A DNA stretch of 8,289 nt from Candidatus Pullichristensenella stercoripullorum. GTDB taxonomy: Bacteria > Bacillota > Clostridia > Christensenellales > Aristaeellaceae. The stretch's first letter is position 1. Each line of letters opens with the position of its first letter. Below are positions 5,825 through 8,289 of the stretch, piece by piece. Made by a program: the position numbers and the translations under genes. Where the stretch lies: the NCBI GenBank assembly GCA_018712885.1, contig DVGE01000008.1:1-8289 (forward strand). Reading direction: 5' to 3'. The notes beneath the pieces were generated by a model, which did no database searches, was not told the origin of the DNA, and worked only from the letters and a program-made list of their open reading frames with translations.

Positions 5825-7048
5825 CTACTTCCCCGCCATGGCCAATTTGACCGCCACGGGGAACAGTTCCATGACCTTGGCAAGCTCTTCCAGCGGCGGA
5901 TAGGTCGGCGCGATGCGGATGACGCTGTCCTCCGGGTCGTTGCCGCCGGGGAAGGGCGCGCCGGCGGGGGTGAGGGTGATGCCGGCGTTGGCGCACAGCT
6001 CAACAACGCGCTTTGCGCAGCCCCGGGGGGCTCGGTAGCAGATGAAGTAGCCGCCCAGCGGCTTCGACCAGCTTCCGCAGCCGGTCAGTTCCTTCTCCAA
6101 TACGTCCAGCACCAGCTCAAACTTGGGGCGCAATATCTCCGCATGGCGGGCCATGTGGCGCTCCACCGCCACCATGTCCGGCAAGAAGCGGGCGTGGCGG
6201 AGCTGGTTCACTTTGTCAAAGCAGACCATCTGGTAGAGCAGCAGCCCCGCCTGCCGCTCGATGTTGCGCGGGCTGGCGGCCATGGCGCTGACGCCGCCGC
6301 CGGCGAAGGTGATCTTCGAGGTGGAGGTGAACAGCAGCGGCCTGTCCTCCGTACCGGCTTCGCGGCAGGACTCGTAGATGTTGAGGATGCTGTCGCGGCG
6401 GTCGGGGTAGAGGTGGTGGACGCAGTAGGCGTTGTCCCAGAAGATGCGGAAATCCTGCGCGGCGGTCTCCATGCGGGCGAGACGGCGCACGGCCTCGTCA
6501 GAGAAGGTTATGCCGCTGGGGTTGCCGTACATGGGAACGCAGATGATGCCCTTTACCGAAGGGTCGCGGGCGAGGCGCTCGACCATGTCCATGTCCGGAC
6601 TGCCGTCCACAAGCGGCACGGGGACGCACTCGACGCCGAGCATGGCAAGCATGTGGAAGTGCCAGTCGTAGCCCGGCACGGGGCAGAGGAACTTGAGGCC
6701 CGGCACGTCCTTCCACGGCGTATCGCCCGGGAGCGGGCCGTGGAGGATGGCGCGCACGAGGGCGTCGTAGATGAGGTTGACGCTGGAATTGCCGCCGACG
6801 ATCACCTGCTCGGGCGGCATGCCCAGCAGCGCGCCAAAGAGACGCTTGGCCTCGGGGATGCCGGTGGGATCGCCGTAGTTGCGCGCGTCCACGCCGTCTT
6901 CGCAGGCAAAGCCCGCGTCGGTCATGCGCAGCATGGGCAGGGAAAGGTCGAGCTGGCGCGGCTCAGGCTTGCCGCGCGACATGTCCAGATGCAGGCCAAG
7001 GGCGCAGAAAGCGTCGTAGCGGGCCTGCAGGATCGCGGTGTCGGTCAT
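5825..7048 (-). CDS. Type Ic aspartate-family aminotransferase (PLP-dependent)
   Basis: A 407-residue fold-type I PLP enzyme. Its N-terminal LDMSRGKPEPRQLDLS (21-36) and NYGDPTGIPEAKRLF (57-71) are marks of the aspartate aminotransferase subgroup also found in actinobacteria and clostridia (Pfam Asp_aminotransf). Catalytic residues are recognisable by family pattern: Tyr127 in VPGYD for PLP stacking, Asn176 in YGNPSG, Asp205 in WDNAY contacting the pyridine nitrogen, Lys245 in TSTSKITFAGGG as the Schiff-base lysine, and Arg378 in VIRIAP for the substrate carboxylate. The expected reaction moves an amino group between aspartate (or a related amino acid) and 2-oxoglutarate in the cytosol; exact specificity is not visible. 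ATG 7048 is chosen over an in-frame ATG 20 codons upstream because GGGAGG lies 8 bases before it and the upstream segment overlaps the promoter. The gene is divergent from the FAD oxidase gene and convergent with the importer. Confidence 0.93.
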   Translation of the reverse strand: MTDTAILQARYDAFCALGLHLDMSRGKPEPRQLDLSLPMLRMTDAGFACEDGVDARNYGDPTGIPEAKRLFGALLGMPPEQVIVGGNSSVNLIYDALVRAILHGPLPGDTPWKDVPGLKFLCPVPGYDWHFHMLAMLGVECVPVPLVDGSPDMDMVERLARDPSVKGIICVPMYGNPSGITFSDEAVRRLARMETAAQDFRIFWDNAYCVHHLYPDRRDSILNIYESCREAGTEDRPLLFTSTSKITFAGGGVSAMAASPRNIERQAGLLLYQMVCFDKVNQLRHARFLPDMVAVERHMARHAEILRPKFELVLDVLEKELTGCGSWSKPLGGYFICYRAPRGCAKRVVELCANAGITLTPAGAPFPGGNDPEDSVIRIAPTYPPLEELAKVMELFPVAVKLAMAGK

Positions 7049-7076
7049 TGTTTTTTCCTCCCGGAAGGTGTAGAAT
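7048..7076 (+). promoter_or_regulatory. Candidate promoter of the FAD oxidase gene
   Basis: TTGTTT (7048-7053) and TAGAAT (7071-7076) are separated by 17 bases. The -10 box matches consensus at five of six positions and the -35 box at three. A start point near 7083 would give a leader of about 26 bases with GGAGG at 7099-7103, 5 bases before the ATG. The -35 box lies at the first codon of the aminotransferase on the other strand. Confidence 0.5.
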
Positions 7077-7091
7077 ACTGTATTATAGTAT
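7075..7091. promoter_or_regulatory. Candidate operator palindrome in the divergent promoter region
   Basis: ATACTGTATTATAGTAT is a 17-base palindrome centred on 7083 in which seven of eight base pairs match. It overlaps the -10 box of the - strand promoter (7087-7092) and lies on or just after the -10 box of the + strand promoter (7071-7076). One bound dimer could therefore silence both genes. AT-rich DNA produces such dyads by chance more readily than GC-rich DNA, which limits confidence. Confidence 0.45.
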
Positions 7092-7115
7092 AGGATGTGG
7101 AGGCGCACATGTCAA
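7087..7115 (-). promoter_or_regulatory. Near-consensus promoter of the aminotransferase gene
   Basis: On the - strand, a perfect TTGACA (7115-7110) and TATACT (7092-7087) are separated by exactly 17 bases. The start point would be near 7080, giving a leader of about 32 bases that holds GGGAGG (7062-7057). The -35 box overlaps the ATG of the FAD oxidase gene (7109-7111), so the promoter extends into that coding region. Confidence 0.85.
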
Positions 7116-8289
7116 TCGTTCAGACCTATACGGAGGCGTACAGAAATTATCTCTTTGACGAATCGCGCACCATGGGGCGCGCGGACTACATCGCCTTTCC
7201 CCGCAACGAGGCGGAAATTATCGAGGCGGTGCGCTTTGCGCGCGACAACCATGTGCCGCTGACGGCGCAGGGCGCGCGCACGGGGCTGGCCGGCGGGGCG
7301 AGCCCGCAGGGCGGGATGATCTTGAACCTTTCGCGCATGGACCGCATCCTCGGCATCCGCCGCGACGAACAGGGGCGCTTCCTTCTGCGCGTGCAGCCGG
7401 GCGTGGCGCTGACCACGGTGCGCAAGGCGCTGAAAAACAAGAGCTTCGACGTGTCCGGCTGGGACGAGGAGTCCCGCGAGACGCTGAAGGACGTGCGGGC
7501 GGGGGCGCTGTTCTTCTCCCCCGACCCCACCGAACCGACGGCCAGCATCGGCGGCATGGCCAGCTGCAACGCCTGCGGGGCGCGCTCGTTCCTCTACGGC
7601 TGCACGCGCAAGCATGTGAACGCCCTGCGCGCGGTGCTTGCCGACGGGCGGGTGACAGAGCTTCAGCGCGGGCGCGAGCGGGCGCGGGGGCGCGATTTCG
7701 AGCTGCACTGCACGGACGGCAGCGTGGTCAGGGGGCGTCTGCCCGACTTTGACACCCCGGACATCAAGGACGCGCGCTACCTTTTGCGCGCGGACATGGA
7801 ACTGATCGACCTGTTTCTGGGCAGTCAGGGCACGCTGGGCGTGATCAGCGAGTTGGAGCTGATTTTGCTCCCCTCCCCCGCCCTCCTGTGCGGCGTGACC
7901 GCCTTTTTCCCGGACGACGAGAACGCGCTTCAATACGTGTACGCGATGAAGAAATTCGACCCCAAGCCCGCCTCCATCGAGTTTTTCGACAAGCGGGCGC
8001 TGGATCTGGTGGAGGCGCAGAAGGCGGAAACGCCGGCCTTCCGCCAGCTGCAGCCGCTGCCGGAGAACTACTGCTGCGCGGTGTATGTGGAGTTCAATCT
8101 GGACGACAAAGGCGGCCTCTGCCCGGTGCTGGAAAAGCTCGCGCCGGTCATCGCCCAAAGCGGCGGCGACGCGGACAACACCTGGGTGGCGCGCGACGAA
8201 CTGGAACTGGAAAAGCTGCTTTTGTTCCGCCACTCCGTGCCGGAGACGATCGACATCCACGTGGAGAAGAACAAGAAAAACGAGCCGGA
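7109..8289 (+). CDS. FAD-linked oxidase, D-2-hydroxyacid dehydrogenase (GlcD-like), 3' end missing
   Basis: An uninterrupted frame of 393 codons runs off the window end. Residues 24-256 form the FAD-binding PCMH-type domain (FAD_binding_4): PRNEAEIIEAVRFA, then the FAD loop QGARTGLAGGASPQGG (54-69), VQPGV (95-99), the region FSPDPTEPTASIGGMASCNACG (136-157), and GSQGTLGVISELEL (238-251). From about 260 the FAD-oxidase C-terminal domain begins, and FRHSVPE at 373-379 fits it. Relatives oxidise D-lactate, glycolate or other 2-hydroxyacids and pass electrons to a carrier such as an electron transfer flavoprotein. Substrate cannot be assigned here. The usual KNAAGY-like element before the GS(E/Q)GTLG loop reads KDARY (220-224), a small deviation. 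ATG 7109 follows GGAGG by 5 bases. No signal peptide is seen, so it is probably cytosolic. It is divergent from an aminotransferase gene, and about 70 or more residues are probably missing. Confidence 0.9.
   Translation, partial: MSIVQTYTEAYRNYLFDESRTMGRADYIAFPRNEAEIIEAVRFARDNHVPLTAQGARTGLAGGASPQGGMILNLSRMDRILGIRRDEQGRFLLRVQPGVALTTVRKALKNKSFDVSGWDEESRETLKDVRAGALFFSPDPTEPTASIGGMASCNACGARSFLYGCTRKHVNALRAVLADGRVTELQRGRERARGRDFELHCTDGSVVRGRLPDFDTPDIKDARYLLRADMELIDLFLGSQGTLGVISELELILLPSPALLCGVTAFFPDDENALQYVYAMKKFDPKPASIEFFDKRALDLVEAQKAETPAFRQLQPLPENYCCAVYVEFNLDDKGGLCPVLEKLAPVIAQSGGDADNTWVARDELELEKLLLFRHSVPETIDIHVEKNKKNEP

Noticed and set aside
6143..7093. A long + strand frame opposite the aminotransferase gene
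   Set aside because: Its composition (Ala, Val, His, Gly, Glu) and lack of motifs mark it as the mirror of the aminotransferase, which carries all expected PLP-enzyme residues.
7049..7108. An N-terminal extension of the aminotransferase from an in-frame ATG at 7108
   Set aside because: The extension would cover the promoter and ribosome site, and its sequence (LHILYYNTVFYTF) is not family-like. GGGAGG fits the start at 7048.
7112..8260. A 382-codon - strand frame opposite the FAD oxidase gene
   Set aside because: It has no recognisable domain, while the + strand frame is continuous to the window end and shows the FAD-binding motifs.

Overview
The window looks like chromosomal DNA from a GC-rich member of the Bacillota (clostridial type). 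The evidence is strong Shine-Dalgarno sites before each gene, consensus sigma-A-type promoters, secreted L,D-transpeptidases with peptidoglycan-binding repeats and Pro/Thr-rich linkers, and strongly GC-biased third codon positions set against AT-rich intergenic promoters. An assignment to Oscillospiraceae or Christensenellales-like gut bacteria is an inference from style, not from a marker gene. No mobile element, CRISPR array, tRNA or rRNA was seen. No stretch longer than about 190 bases lacks a gene.

Layout. Bases 1-291 are the C-terminal end of a secreted L,D-transpeptidase. A paralogue follows, complete, at 418-2124: signal peptide, five peptidoglycan-binding repeats, proline/threonine linkers and a YkuD catalytic domain. 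A strong terminator (2138-2173) abuts the promoter of a LysR-type regulator (2225-3169), which has its own terminator (3183-3209). Next is a three-gene polar amino acid ABC importer on the + strand: binding protein (3361-4191), permease (4277-4957) and ATPase (4969-5769). A hairpin without a T-tract lies between the first two genes. A shared bidirectional terminator (5782-5818) separates this operon from a convergent type Ic aspartate-family aminotransferase on the - strand (5825-7048). A 60-base divergent promoter region with a near-perfect 17-bp palindrome then leads to a + strand FAD-linked 2-hydroxyacid oxidase/dehydrogenase (7109 onward), cut by the window end.

How the genes may work together. 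The two transpeptidases form a cell-wall remodelling pair that is functionally separate from the rest. The importer, the aminotransferase and the FAD enzyme could form a small amino acid route (uptake, transamination to a 2-oxoacid, interconversion with a 2-hydroxyacid), with the LysR protein as a candidate regulator. Only the gene order and the shared divergent control region support this.

I see no clear evidence of a wholly new system. The features most worth a second look are regulatory: the spaced inverted repeat over the importer promoter, the palindrome in the divergent promoter, and the intercistronic hairpin that shares its stem with the upstream terminator.
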